Below, piece by piece: positions 17,125-25,457 of a stretch of DNA of 64,000 nt. Origin of the DNA: Promicromonospora sp. MEB111 (lineage in GTDB: Bacteria > Actinomycetota > Actinomycetes > Actinomycetales > Cellulomonadaceae); NCBI RefSeq assembly GCF_030209445.1, contig NZ_JARVSD010000002.1:62001-126000 (forward strand), given 5' to 3'. Under the pieces are notes generated by a model that was given only the letters and a program-made list of their open reading frames with translations, was not told the origin of the DNA and ran no database searches. Within the stretch, counting starts at the first letter, position 1. Each line of letters begins with the position of its first letter. A program made the translations under genes and the position numbers.

Positions 17125-17176
17125 TTGACACGCTCCCCCACCTCCCAACACCATGGTCAGACTGGGAGCGCTTCCA
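17125..17176 (+). promoter_or_regulatory. Cellulase promoter with CebR-type operator
   Basis: TTGACA at 17125-17130 is a perfect -35 element; the -10 is not clear. TGGGAGCGCTTCCA at 17163-17176 differs at one base from the palindromic CebR operator TGGGAGCGCTCCCA known from Streptomyces and Thermobifida cellulase genes. It lies 84 bases before the GH6 start codon, at or just after the expected transcription start, where a LacI-type repressor would block transcription until cello-oligosaccharide binds it. Confidence 0.75.
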
Positions 17177-17260
17177 CAATATTCCAGTTCTGTGCACGTC
17201 CCATGCAGCACCGCGACGAACACGCAACGACGCGTTCGCAGAGACCCTGGGAGATCCCTC

Positions 17261-18559
17261 ATGAAACGACCCCGCCGGCTCTTCGCCGCGCTCACCGCGT
17301 GCGCGCTCGGCGCAACCCTGCTCAGCAGCGGCGGCGCCACCCCAGCCTGGGCAGCCAACGACGTCCTCGGCCCCGGAACCAAGCTCTACAACAACCCCCA
17401 GAGCTCCACGAAGGAAGCGGCGCACGCCCTTCGCGGCCAGGCCAAGCGGGACGCGCTGCTGCTCAGCACGATCCCCAGCTCCACCTGGTTCACGGACGGC
17501 AGCCCCGCCGAGGTAAGGAAGGACGTCCATAAGCTGGTGAAGCACACCGGCACCAAAGTCCCCGTGCTGGTCGCGTACAACATCCCGTTCCGCGACTGCG
17601 CGCTCTACTCGGCCGGCGGCGCCCGCGACGTCGAGGAGTACAAGGCGTGGATCGACGGCTTCGCTGCGGGCATCGGCCGCGAGGAGGTCGCCGTCGTCCT
17701 GGAGCCGGACGGGCTCGGCGTCATCCCCTGGTACACGACGCTGGACGGGCAGCTCGAGAACTGCCGGCCGCCGGAGTACGACCCCGAGACCACCGGCAGG
17801 GACGCCGCGGCGGAGCGGTTCGAGATGCTCAACTACGCCGTCGACCGGCTGCAGGAGCTGCCGAACGCCGTCGTGTACCTGGACGGCACGGGCGCGTCCT
17901 GGCTGAACGTGGGCGAGTCCGCCGACCGGCTCGTCAAGGCCGGCGTCGAGCGCGCGGACGGGTTCTTCCTGAACGTGTCCAACTACGAGTTCACCGAGAA
18001 CAGCGTCGCCTACGGCACCTGGATCTCCCAGTGCATCGCTTACGTCACGCAGGTCTCGCCCGGCGACTACGCCGGCTGCGGCAACCAGTACTGGAGCGGC
18101 GGCCCGGCGAACGACTGGACCGGCGTGACGCTGTCCAACCAGGGCGTCTGGAGCCCGACGGCGGCAGACCCGGCGCTGAACACCGCGGGCATCGACTCGC
18201 GCTACGAGCTGGTGCTGGGCGACGTCGAGCCCACCACCCACTTCGTCGTCGACACCAGCCGCAACGGCCGGGGCGCCTGGGCCGCGCCCGCGGGGGTCTA
18301 TCCCGACGCCGAGACGTGGTGCAACCCGCCCGACCGCGGACTGGGCCCGCGGCCCACGACCGACACCGGCAACGAGCTCGTCGACGCCCTGCTGTGGATC
18401 AAGATTCCCGGCGAGTCCGACGGCGAGTGCTTCCGCGGCCTCGGCGGACCGGAGGACCCCGAGCGCGGCATGGTCGACCCGCCCGCCGGCCAGTGGTTCC
18501 CCGAGCAGGCACGAGAGCTCATCGAGCTCGCCCAGCCGCCGCTCGGCGCCCACCACTGA
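17261..18559 (+). CDS. Secreted GH6 cellulase
   Basis: A 432-residue exported glycoside hydrolase family 6 enzyme, cleaving beta-1,4-glucosidic bonds in cellulose with inversion. A signal peptide covers about residues 1-32 (RRLFAALTACALGATLL, ending PAWA-AN). The mature part has the GH6 barrel: VPVLVAYNIPFRDC, VAVVLEPDGLG with the candidate catalytic Asp, NAVVYLDGTGASWLNVGE, and LLWIKIPGESDGEC near the C-terminus, where a conserved Asp is expected. No carbohydrate-binding module is present. Loop lengths would decide between endoglucanase and cellobiohydrolase; the short length favours endoglucanase. A CebR-type operator lies upstream, and the GH16 gene follows 70 bases later on the same strand. 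Confidence 0.93.
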   Translation: MKRPRRLFAALTACALGATLLSSGGATPAWAANDVLGPGTKLYNNPQSSTKEAAHALRGQAKRDALLLSTIPSSTWFTDGSPAEVRKDVHKLVKHTGTKVPVLVAYNIPFRDCALYSAGGARDVEEYKAWIDGFAAGIGREEVAVVLEPDGLGVIPWYTTLDGQLENCRPPEYDPETTGRDAAAERFEMLNYAVDRLQELPNAVVYLDGTGASWLNVGESADRLVKAGVERADGFFLNVSNYEFTENSVAYGTWISQCIAYVTQVSPGDYAGCGNQYWSGGPANDWTGVTLSNQGVWSPTAADPALNTAGIDSRYELVLGDVEPTTHFVVDTSRNGRGAWAAPAGVYPDAETWCNPPDRGLGPRPTTDTGNELVDALLWIKIPGESDGECFRGLGGPEDPERGMVDPPAGQWFPEQARELIELAQPPLGAHH

Positions 18560-18629
18560 CGGCGTCCACCACCAGCCAGGCACAGCAAAAACCAGGCACC
18601 ACCCACCACGAGTACCAACGGAGGCACGC

Positions 18630-19427
18630 ATGCGATCAACGACGACACAGCACCGCTCCCCCTCCCGACGCCGGCTCCTGGGCCTGGCCCCGGCACTGGC
18701 CCTCGGCCTGCTGCTCGGCCTCTCGGCGACACCGGGTCTGACACCCCCTGCCGCCGCGGTCGGCGGCAGCTTCACCGACAACCTCGACACCTACAACACC
18801 GGGCGCTGGCACAAGGCCGACGGGTGGACCAACGGCGGGATGTTCAACGCGGGCTGGCGGGCCGACCACGTCTGGCACAACGGCGGCGTCCTGGGCCTGA
18901 ACCTGGACAACGCCTCCTGCCCGGGCGGCTGCTCGGGCAGGCCGTACGCCTCCGGGGAGTACCGCAGCAACGAGCTGTACTCCTACGGGCGCTTCGAGGT
19001 ACGGATGAAGGCGGCGTCCGGGTCGGGCATCGTCACGTCGTTCTTCACCTACACCGGGCCGGGCGACGGCCAGCCGTGGGACGAGATCGACGTGGAGATC
19101 CTCGGCAAGAACACCCGGCAGATGCAGACCAACTACTTCACCAACGGCGTCGGCGGCCACGAGGCGGTCATCGACCTCGGCTTCGACGCCGCGGCCGGTT
19201 ACCACGACTACGCCATCGAGTGGTGGAACGGCGGCACGATCAACTGGTTCGTCGACGGGCGCCTCGTCCACCACGAGAACGGCTCGCGCGGCCCGCTCCC
19301 GACGCGTCCGCAGCGCATCATGATGAACCTGTGGCCGGGTACCGGCGTCGACGGCTGGCTCGGGCCGTTCAACTACACCGGCCAGCGGACGGCGACCTAC
19401 GAGTGGGTCAAGTACACGCAGTACTGA
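18630..19427 (+). CDS. Secreted GH16 beta-glucanase (lichenase type)
   Basis: A 265-residue exported glycoside hydrolase family 16 enzyme. The signal peptide (about residues 1-41) has a basic start, SPSRRRLLGLAPALALGLLL, and a PAAA-VGG cleavage region. The catalytic motif WDEIDVEILG holds the two glutamates and the aspartate of beta-1,3-1,4-glucanases in the DEIDVEI form typical of lichenases. GEYRSNELYSYGRFEVRMK and YAIEWWNGGTINWFVDG are also family hallmarks. It should cleave mixed-linkage beta-glucan outside the cell. CGGAGG stands five bases before ATG 18630. No separate operator is visible in the 70-base gap, so it is probably cotranscribed with the GH6 gene. Confidence 0.93.
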   Translation: MRSTTTQHRSPSRRRLLGLAPALALGLLLGLSATPGLTPPAAAVGGSFTDNLDTYNTGRWHKADGWTNGGMFNAGWRADHVWHNGGVLGLNLDNASCPGGCSGRPYASGEYRSNELYSYGRFEVRMKAASGSGIVTSFFTYTGPGDGQPWDEIDVEILGKNTRQMQTNYFTNGVGGHEAVIDLGFDAAAGYHDYAIEWWNGGTINWFVDGRLVHHENGSRGPLPTRPQRIMMNLWPGTGVDGWLGPFNYTGQRTATYEWVKYTQY

Positions 19428-19428
19428 C

Positions 19429-20445
19429 CTAGCCCGGCGCGGACGCCCGCACGACCAGGCGGGTCGGCAGGATGACCGGGGTCGGCGACTCCCCACCGAT
19501 CAGACGCACCAGCATCGTGGCCATCTCCTGACCGAGGCCACGGATCGGCTGGCTGACGGTGGTGAGCGCCGGCTCCGTGTGGCGCGCGATCTCCAGGTCG
19601 TCGAAGCCGACCACCGCGACGTCGTCGGGCACGCGGCGGCCCTGCGCCTTCAGGGTGCGCACGGCGCCGGCCGCCATGTTGTCGGAGGCGGCGAAGACGC
19701 CGTCGATGTCGGGGTTTACGGCGAGCAGCCGCGTCATCGCCTGGGCGCCGCCCTCGAAGCTGAAGTCGGCGTGCTCGACCATGTCCGAGCCACGTCCAGC
19801 CACCGCCATGGCGTCGACGAACCCGTCGTACCGGGCGACGGAGGCCTGCAGGTCCATCGGGCCCGTGATGGTGGCGATGCGGGTGCGCCCGGATCCGAGC
19901 AGGTGCTCGGTGGCGAGTCGGGCGCCGCCCCGGTTGTCGACGTCGACGTACCACCGCGCCTCACCGCGCAGCGGCCGGCCACCGAGCACGACCGGCAGCT
20001 CGCTCGCCGCCACGAGCCGGTTCAGCGGGTCGTCCCCGCGCAGGGCCATGAGCATCAACCCGTCGGAGCGCCGCGACCGCAGCAGCCGGTCGAGCCGGGC
20101 CTGACCGCGCTCCGACGACGCGAGCATCAGCGTCAGGTCCAGCTCCGACCGGTCCAGGGCCCCCGCCACGCCGACGAGCACCTGCGAGAAGAAGGGGTCG
20201 CCGAACAGCGCCGGGTCGTCGTCGGAGACGGCGAAGACCACCGACCCGCCCGTGCTCGTCGCCAGGGCGCGGGCCGTCGCGTTCGGGACGTAGCCGAGCT
20301 CGGTCGCCGCCCGGGCGACCGCCTCCCGCTTGGCCGGGCTCACGTTGCGGGCGTTGTTCATCGCCCGGGACGCCACCGAACGCGACACTCCGGCCCGCTG
20401 CGCGACCTCGTCGAGGGTGGGCACCTTGAGCACGCGGTCGGGCAT
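19429..20445 (-). CDS. LacI-family repressor
   Basis: A 338-residue regulator with an N-terminal LacI helix-turn-helix (TLDEVAQRAGVSRSVASRAMNNARNV in two parts, residues 10-35), the hinge region and a periplasmic-binding-protein-like sensor domain (about 65-338), including GVFAASDNMAAGAV, DDVAVVGFDDLEIARHTEPALTTVSQP and a typical end. It converges on the GH16 gene, with only one base between the stop codons. This position beside two glucanases and a CebR-type operator suggests that it controls them, although its recognition helix has not been matched to that operator. A TAGGCT element seven bases before ATG 20445 indicates a leaderless transcript. Confidence 0.9.
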   Translation of the reverse strand: MPDRVLKVPTLDEVAQRAGVSRSVASRAMNNARNVSPAKREAVARAATELGYVPNATARALATSTGGSVVFAVSDDDPALFGDPFFSQVLVGVAGALDRSELDLTLMLASSERGQARLDRLLRSRRSDGLMLMALRGDDPLNRLVAASELPVVLGGRPLRGEARWYVDVDNRGGARLATEHLLGSGRTRIATITGPMDLQASVARYDGFVDAMAVAGRGSDMVEHADFSFEGGAQAMTRLLAVNPDIDGVFAASDNMAAGAVRTLKAQGRRVPDDVAVVGFDDLEIARHTEPALTTVSQPIRGLGQEMATMLVRLIGGESPTPVILPTRLVVRASAPG

Positions 20446-20452
20446 GCGGCTC

Positions 20453-20506
20453 AGCCTAGTGCGGGACGTCGCGGCGTCGGCCCGGACGCAACGGGACTTT
20501 GGTCCC
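20453..20506 (-). promoter_or_regulatory. LacI-gene -10 element and DosR/DevR-like box
   Basis: On the minus strand TAGGCT (20453-20458) lies seven bases before the repressor ATG. Further upstream, 20493-20506 reads GGGACTTTGGTCCC, five-base arms around TTTG, matching the core of the DosR/DevR (NarL-type) box known from mycobacteria and other actinobacteria. It is 48 bases upstream of the repressor start and 89 bases upstream of the small plus-strand gene at 20595, so either could be controlled by it. Confidence 0.55.
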
Positions 20507-20594
20507 TGGCGGGGCGGCCGTCACCCGGCGACGCTGGACCAGTGCTCACCGCGACCACGGTGGGGAAGAGACCACCGACCGACGGGACCGAGGC

Positions 20595-20846
20595 ATGAAC
20601 CGTGCGTGGAAGGCCGCGATGGAGCTGCTCGACGCCGGCGGCATCCGGCGCGACGACCCGGCCACCGCTTTCGACGTCGCGCGCTCCACGCCGACGGGTC
20701 CATGGCCGGAGGGCCCCGGGTACCTCGTGCCCGGCGGGGACTACGCGGTCCGTCGGATCATCGAGGAGCTGGCGCGCGCGAGGTCGTTGGCCGATCAGCT
20801 GGCCAGCCGGCTGGCGCGAGCTGCCACGCCGTCGTCGCCCGCCTAG
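20595..20846 (+). CDS. Small unknown protein
   Basis: An 83-residue protein, starting at ATG 20595, that was not recognised. It is predicted helix (residues 3-15), a loop rich in Pro and Gly (GPWPEGPGYLVPGG), then one long helix (about 48-75: YAVRRIIEELARARSLADQL). It has no membrane segment or signal peptide. The DosR/DevR-like box 89 bases upstream suggests hypoxia or redox control, which is inference. A helix-loop-helix protein of this size could be a small regulator or partner protein. Confidence 0.5.
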   Translation: MNRAWKAAMELLDAGGIRRDDPATAFDVARSTPTGPWPEGPGYLVPGGDYAVRRIIEELARARSLADQLASRLARAATPSSPA

Positions 20847-20916
20847 CTCTGGGAAGCCGCCAGGATGGCAGCGAGCCGGCCACTCGTGTTGGCAGCTGCG
20901 GGCTGGCGATCCGCTG

Positions 20917-21459
20917 TCAGACTGGTCCGGGAGTTGCCCTTCCAGGCACCACCGTGGTCGTCCCTTCATCAACATCGATGATCGGCAGCTCACGATGAGC
21001 CAACGGCACACCACCAACGTTCAGCGTGGCTGATCCACTGACCGGACCGTGCCGGACCCCGAGCACGTGCCCGGACTCCACGACGACGGTTGCGCCGACG
21101 ATCTGCAACAGCACTTCAACCTCAAGGTTCAGGACAGGCTGCCGCTTGCCGTCCACCGTGGCTTCGACGACCGGCTCCTGCACGGAACGGATCGTGTGTT
21201 CGAGCAGGCGCACGGTCTCGCGTTGCCCAGGCACAGCTGACGTGCGCTTCTTGGCATCGAGGACGTCCTGGTGCGCACGCCACGCCTTGAAGGCCAGATT
21301 GCCGACAGGCTGGTCGAGCAGGTCGGTGAGCATTCCGGTCGCCTCGGCCGTCCAAGGGACGAAGCCGCCTCCGGACCGCACGGTCTCTGCCAGATCTGAG
21401 GTAAGTCGCTGCTGTTCAGCCTGGTCGTTCAGGCCGAGGAGCGACCTCAGCGTGGTCAC
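20917..21459 (-). CDS. Unknown soluble protein of the AAA/TPR cluster
   Basis: GTG 21459, preceded by AAGGAGG four bases upstream, overlaps the TGA of the upstream gene (GTGA), giving 180 residues; longer in-frame starts are not needed. The N-terminal half is helical and polar (LRSLLGLNDQAEQQRL and FVPWTAEATGMLTDLLDQP). The C-terminal half (about 105-180) is strand-rich with repeated V-E-V and VVV segments, resembling a small beta-sandwich. No catalytic motif is seen. It is translationally coupled to the membrane-anchored protein upstream and is the third gene of the AAA operon, so it probably works with them. Confidence 0.6.
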   Translation of the reverse strand: MTTLRSLLGLNDQAEQQRLTSDLAETVRSGGGFVPWTAEATGMLTDLLDQPVGNLAFKAWRAHQDVLDAKKRTSAVPGQRETVRLLEHTIRSVQEPVVEATVDGKRQPVLNLEVEVLLQIVGATVVVESGHVLGVRHGPVSGSATLNVGGVPLAHRELPIIDVDEGTTTVVPGRATPGPV

Positions 21460-22574
21460 GGTTCCTCCTTGCGAACGATACCTGTCACGTCGTGCTCCGG
21501 ACGCATCCGCGCATGGAGCGTGATGGCAGGCCCGCGGTCGTTGCCGACGGTCTGCGCCCACTTGGACTGGATGACCTCCCAGTGGACATTCGGTGATCGC
21601 GACCGGGCTCGCTGTCGCGTGAGCAGCAGCGCTGCAACAGCGAGCAGCGCGGCTACGACGACCGCGATCTGCAGCGGGAGCAGCGAGGGAGCCGACGCCG
21701 TCTCGGTGGCACCAGCCTCGTCCCCACCCGGCCCCGGTTCGTCGCCTCCTTGTCCCGGAGTCTGTGCCGATGGTGACGTCGATGTCTGTGTGCGGGCCGA
21801 GAGATTGTCGAGGATGATGACGGCGTCGGGCAGAAGGGGAGGGCGCAGGTGCACCTCGACGGTCACGATCCGTCCTTCTTCATCTTGCACCGCGACGGGG
21901 CGCACGGCGGGCGTCGATGCATCGGTGCGCAGGTCCCCCGTGCCGGCGCTGCCCAGCACGTTCCCCGCGTCGTCACGAGCAACGAGGTTCACCCTCGCGG
22001 CGACCTGCTGCACGGAGCCAGGCCTCTCTAGTCCCTCCGCCGTCTCGGGTGTCCCCGATGTTTCCAGGGAGTCAACCTCTCCCTCGACCTCAACATCGGG
22101 CGAGAGCTCAGGCCCGGGCGTGGGTGTGTGAGGGGGAGAGGGAGGGGGCTCGGGCGTGGGCGGGAGCTCGGGCTCGGACGGGAGCTCGGACTCGGAAGGG
22201 AGCTCGGGCAAGACCAAGAGCCCGACCATCACCTGGACGGATTGCTGCGGGATCGAGAATCGCATCTCAAGGCCCCTGAAACATTCCCCCCTCGCGAAGC
22301 ATCCTGAGGCAAGGACCCGATGGGGCGACGCCGCCAGCTCGGTCTCAGCAAGGACGACCGCCTTGCCAAGATCGACCCCGGCGTATGCCGCCCCGACAGG
22401 GGTCTCCGGCTTCAGGTCGTCGTCGAAGTTCAGAATTATCGTCGCCGGCCCGTCGCCATCGGCGCGGGCACCACCGCCCGTGAACGTCATGCCGAACGCC
22501 AGCAGGCTGGCGGAGCACACGAGCGCGACGCCGACACGCACCGCGGCCAGATGGCTGCAAATGGCAAACCGCAC
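21456..22574 (-). CDS. Secreted, membrane-anchored Pro-rich protein
   Basis: Unknown 372-residue protein with a signal peptide (about 1-38, RVGVALVCSASLLAFGMTF ... ARADG), an extracytoplasmic domain (about 40-120) with two Cys (CFARGEC), a long Pro/Glu/Ser-rich linker (about 122-175), a second strand-rich domain (about 185-255), a Gly/Pro/Thr stretch, one membrane helix (about 300-322) and a cytoplasmic tail of about 50 residues. The tail ends just where the coupled 180-residue protein starts. Its architecture suggests an envelope receptor or structural factor whose cytoplasmic tail could contact the AAA+ or soluble partner. The gap to the AAA gene upstream is 97 bases. Confidence 0.65.
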   Translation of the reverse strand: MRFAICSHLAAVRVGVALVCSASLLAFGMTFTGGGARADGDGPATIILNFDDDLKPETPVGAAYAGVDLGKAVVLAETELAASPHRVLASGCFARGECFRGLEMRFSIPQQSVQVMVGLLVLPELPSESELPSEPELPPTPEPPPSPPHTPTPGPELSPDVEVEGEVDSLETSGTPETAEGLERPGSVQQVAARVNLVARDDAGNVLGSAGTGDLRTDASTPAVRPVAVQDEEGRIVTVEVHLRPPLLPDAVIILDNLSARTQTSTSPSAQTPGQGGDEPGPGGDEAGATETASAPSLLPLQIAVVVAALLAVAALLLTRQRARSRSPNVHWEVIQSKWAQTVGNDRGPAITLHARMRPEHDVTGIVRKEEP

Positions 22575-22671
22575 CGGCCCACACCTCCTGGATCGAGGTT
22601 GCCCCCGTACCCGGAAGGAGCCGAGGCAGACGAACCTGATACCCGGTGCGGATCAACTTCCCCCGACGGAT

Positions 22672-23985
22672 CTACCGCCGCCGCTTCTTGAGGTAGGCGG
22701 CCAGCTCGTCGTACGCGCCGGCCTCGTTGCCGTACATCGCGTAGTTCTTCGCGGTTTCCATCCACTCCCCGATGCTGGGTCGCACGGACTTCGCCGCCTC
22801 CTGCAGGTGGCGCTGGGTGATCGGCACCACCCGGCCGGACGCCATCGACTCCTCCATCGCCGACTCCGTCGCCTGCTCGCACACCAGCGCCAGGTCGGCC
22901 CCGGACATGCCATCCGTCGCCCGGGCGACCTTGACGAGGTCGAGCCGCTCGGTCGGGCGTCCGCGCAGGTGGAGCCGCAGGATCGACTCGCGGCTCTCGA
23001 CGTCGGGCGGCAGCACCAGCACGGTCCGATCGAACCGCCCCGGCCGGAGGAGCGCCGAGTCGATGTCCCACGGGTGGTTGCTCGCACCAAGCACGAAGAG
23101 CCCGTCATTCTCCGTGCTCGCGCCGTCCAGCTCGGACAGCATCTGGTTCACGACGCCCCGCATGGCCGACCCGCCTGCACGGAGGTTCGACCGCTTCTGG
23201 CCCAGCGCATCCATCTCGTCGAAGAACAGGACGCACGGCCGGTTCCGGCGTGCTGTCTCGAAGATGCTGCGCAGGTTGCGTTCACTGCTGCCGATCCACA
23301 TGTCGAGGACGTCGCTCAGGCCGATCTCGTAGAAGCTCGCGCCGAGCTCCCCCGCGAGCGCCCGGGCGATGAACGTCTTGCCGCACCCGGGCGGGCCCCA
23401 CAGCAGGAGACCGCCGCGCAGCGACTTGCCGAACTCCCTGCTCAGCTCCGGGTTGCGCAGGGGCGTGAGAAACGACTGGTCGAGCCGCTTCTTCACGCTC
23501 GCGAGACCGCCGACGTCCGCCAGTGTGACCCCCGCCTGCCCGAGCGTGCCGAGGGCAGGCTCCGCGACGGGCTCGCTGTCGGACCACTGCTCGAGGATCT
23601 CGTCGGCGGTGTCGGGGATGGCGGCCGCGGCCCCGTGCGGCGCGTCCGCAGGGGCCGGGACCGGCGTCGGGGCCGTACCTGCGGACGCCGTCGCCGCGGT
23701 CGTCCCGGCCGGGGCGACCGGCGGGTCCATGGGATCGAGGGCGTCAGCGAGACGGGCGTAGGACGCCGCCTTGGGGTCGTCCCCGAGCGTGCGTGCGGCG
23801 TCGGCTGCGATGCGCAGCGCCTCGACGTGATCCGGTACGGCCGCGAGCACGGCGGTGGCGTGCGTGAGCGCCTCCTCCGGGCGGCCGGCCTCCGTCAGCA
23901 GTCTCGCGACGTGTGCGCGCACCGCGTGGTTGGCGGGATCAGCGGTCAGCGCGACGAGCAGTGCGTCGATCACCGGGTGCGTCAT
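22672..23985 (-). CDS. AAA+ ATPase, Cdc48/ClpX-like core with TPR-like N-terminus
   Basis: From ATG 23985 the protein has 437 residues. Residues 1-80 form TPR-like helical pairs (HPVIDALLVALTADPANHAVR; LLTEAGRPEEALTHATAVL; AADAARTLGDDPKAASYARL). A Pro/Ala linker leads to one AAA+ module (about 165-400) with Walker A GPPGCGKTF, Walker B VLFFDEMDA, and LLRPGRFDRTV with the arginine finger. This is the Cdc48/FtsH-like clade, which remodels or unfolds proteins; no protease domain is present. TACCGT seven bases before the ATG supports a leaderless start, preferred over GTG 24012. It heads a three-gene operon and is divergent from a TPR membrane protein. Confidence 0.82.
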   Translation of the reverse strand: MTHPVIDALLVALTADPANHAVRAHVARLLTEAGRPEEALTHATAVLAAVPDHVEALRIAADAARTLGDDPKAASYARLADALDPMDPPVAPAGTTAATASAGTAPTPVPAPADAPHGAAAAIPDTADEILEQWSDSEPVAEPALGTLGQAGVTLADVGGLASVKKRLDQSFLTPLRNPELSREFGKSLRGGLLLWGPPGCGKTFIARALAGELGASFYEIGLSDVLDMWIGSSERNLRSIFETARRNRPCVLFFDEMDALGQKRSNLRAGGSAMRGVVNQMLSELDGASTENDGLFVLGASNHPWDIDSALLRPGRFDRTVLVLPPDVESRESILRLHLRGRPTERLDLVKVARATDGMSGADLALVCEQATESAMEESMASGRVVPITQRHLQEAAKSVRPSIGEWMETAKNYAMYGNEAGAYDELAAYLKKRRR

Positions 23986-24095
23986 GCGCCGAACGGTACC
24001 GGATTGGGGCACTTTGACCGGTCGTGCCCGGGCCTCTACGGTGTGCTCGATTCATGCTCGAACCCGAGCCATGACCGTCCTGTGCTGGGGTGGGG

Positions 24096-25322
24096 ATGAA
24101 CGAGACTGCGGCTGCCGCTGAGCAGCGTGGCCAGGCACTGCTCGAGCTCGGTCGTGGCCGGGAGGCGGAGGAGCAGTTCCGCATCGCGCTGGCCGCGACC
24201 CCGGGCGACCCGGACCTCCTGACCCGGCTGGCACAGGCGCTGCTGGAGCAGGACCGCTACCAGGAGGCGCACGACGCCAGCCGTGCGGCCGTGAGCGCGG
24301 CGCCCGAGCACATGATCGCCTTTTCGGTCCTCTCGGCGTCGCTCGCCGGCCTCGAGCGCCTGCCCGAGGCGCGCGAGGCGGTCCGGCGGGCACTCGCACT
24401 CGCCCCGCACTTCGCCGGACTGCACGTCCAGGAGGCCCGCGTGCTGCTGGCCCAGGACCTGTCCGACGAGGCACTGGCGAGCGTCGCGCGGGCACGCGCG
24501 CTCGACCCGGAGGACGCCGACGGCGCTGCGGTGCAGGCCCTGGCCCTGTACGAGACGCAGCGGTTCGGTGAGGCCGACGCTGCGGTGCAGGAGGCCCTGC
24601 GTCTGGACCCGCAGAACGTGGCCGCGCACCGTATCCAGGGCCTGCTGGCACTACGTCGTGGCGGCGGTGCGCCTGCGGTCGAGGCACACCGGACCGCCCT
24701 GCGCCTGTCGCCCACGGACTCAGGCGCTCGCGAGGGTCTCGCCGTCTCGCTCAAGTCGCGCAACCCGATCTACGGCCTGCTACTGCGGTACAGCATGTGG
24801 CTCCAGGCGCAGCCGAAGGCGCTGCGGATCGGGATGGTCGTCCTGCCGGTGATCCTGACCAGGTTGCTGCGCCCCTTCGACGACCAGCCGTGGGCAACGG
24901 CGCTGATCGTCGTGGTGCTCGCATACGTCGTGCTCAGCTGGAGCCTCGAACCGCTGATGAACACCGTCCTGCTGCTCAGCAACGACCGGCACGTCCTCGG
25001 TCGGCCGGAACGGTTGGCGACCTACGCCTTCCTCGGCTTCGCCGGCACGGCTGTCGTGGTGCTGGTGGTCGGCCTGGCCGGAAACATTCCGCTCTTCCTG
25101 ACCCTGGCGCTCGGGCTAGGCCTGTGGACGATGTCCATCGGCTCCGCACACACGGTCCAGGCCGGACGCGTCAAGGTGCTAACCATCGGAGCCGGTGTTG
25201 CCGCGCTCCTGGCCGTCGTGGCGTTCGCAGGCACCCTGGCAGGGCTGGATGGCCTGGGCATCGCGGTGATGACCGTGCTGTTGGGCGGCGTCGCCGCGCT
25301 CTGGTTCACCGCCTTCGCCTGA
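24096..25322 (+). CDS. TPR-repeat membrane protein
   Basis: A 408-residue protein. Residues 1-220 hold about six TPR units of roughly 34 residues, recognised by repeated patterns such as EAEEQFRIALAATPGDPDLL, EAREAVRRALALAPHFAGLH and EADAAVQEALRLDPQNVAAH. Residues 235-408 contain about six hydrophobic helices, e.g. ALRIGMVVLPVILTRLL, ATALIVVVLAYVVLSW and LGLWTMSIGSAHT. GTG 24090 is an alternative start two codons upstream. TPR proteins act as scaffolds; here the partner is plausibly the AAA+ ATPase encoded divergently, which has TPR-like repeats of its own. That link is inference. Confidence 0.78.
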   Translation: MNETAAAAEQRGQALLELGRGREAEEQFRIALAATPGDPDLLTRLAQALLEQDRYQEAHDASRAAVSAAPEHMIAFSVLSASLAGLERLPEAREAVRRALALAPHFAGLHVQEARVLLAQDLSDEALASVARARALDPEDADGAAVQALALYETQRFGEADAAVQEALRLDPQNVAAHRIQGLLALRRGGGAPAVEAHRTALRLSPTDSGAREGLAVSLKSRNPIYGLLLRYSMWLQAQPKALRIGMVVLPVILTRLLRPFDDQPWATALIVVVLAYVVLSWSLEPLMNTVLLLSNDRHVLGRPERLATYAFLGFAGTAVVVLVVGLAGNIPLFLTLALGLGLWTMSIGSAHTVQAGRVKVLTIGAGVAALLAVVAFAGTLAGLDGLGIAVMTVLLGGVAALWFTAFA

Positions 25323-25370
25323 GGGCACAAGTCGTCGACGCGAAGAGACCGGCCGCCGGGACGGGCGCCG

Positions 25371-25457
25371 TCGCGGACAACAGTGGCCTCACGCGACTCC
25401 GTGTCGACCGCAACGATCCAGGCACCCGACTCGAACAGCAGTGTGTCCTCGGATTGG
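25371..25457 (-). pseudogene. Remnant duplicate of the sigma-fusion gene
   Basis: Read on the minus strand this segment encodes TLLFESGAWIVAVDT-ESREATVV, nearly identical to the sequence in the C-terminal domain of the sigma-fusion protein (nucleotides 26497-26580). By eye, about 66 of 73 bases match. It lies on the same strand as that gene but has no start or context and is out of continuity on both sides. It is a leftover of a duplication or recombination. Confidence 0.7.

Noticed and set aside
16931-18790. A 619-residue minus-strand open frame opposite the GH6 gene
   Set aside because: It overlaps the GH6 coding sequence almost completely and has no motif.
22156-24099. A 647-residue plus-strand open frame opposite the AAA+ gene
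   Set aside because: The minus-strand frame has Walker A, Walker B and the arginine finger, while this one is Arg/Pro-rich shadow sequence.
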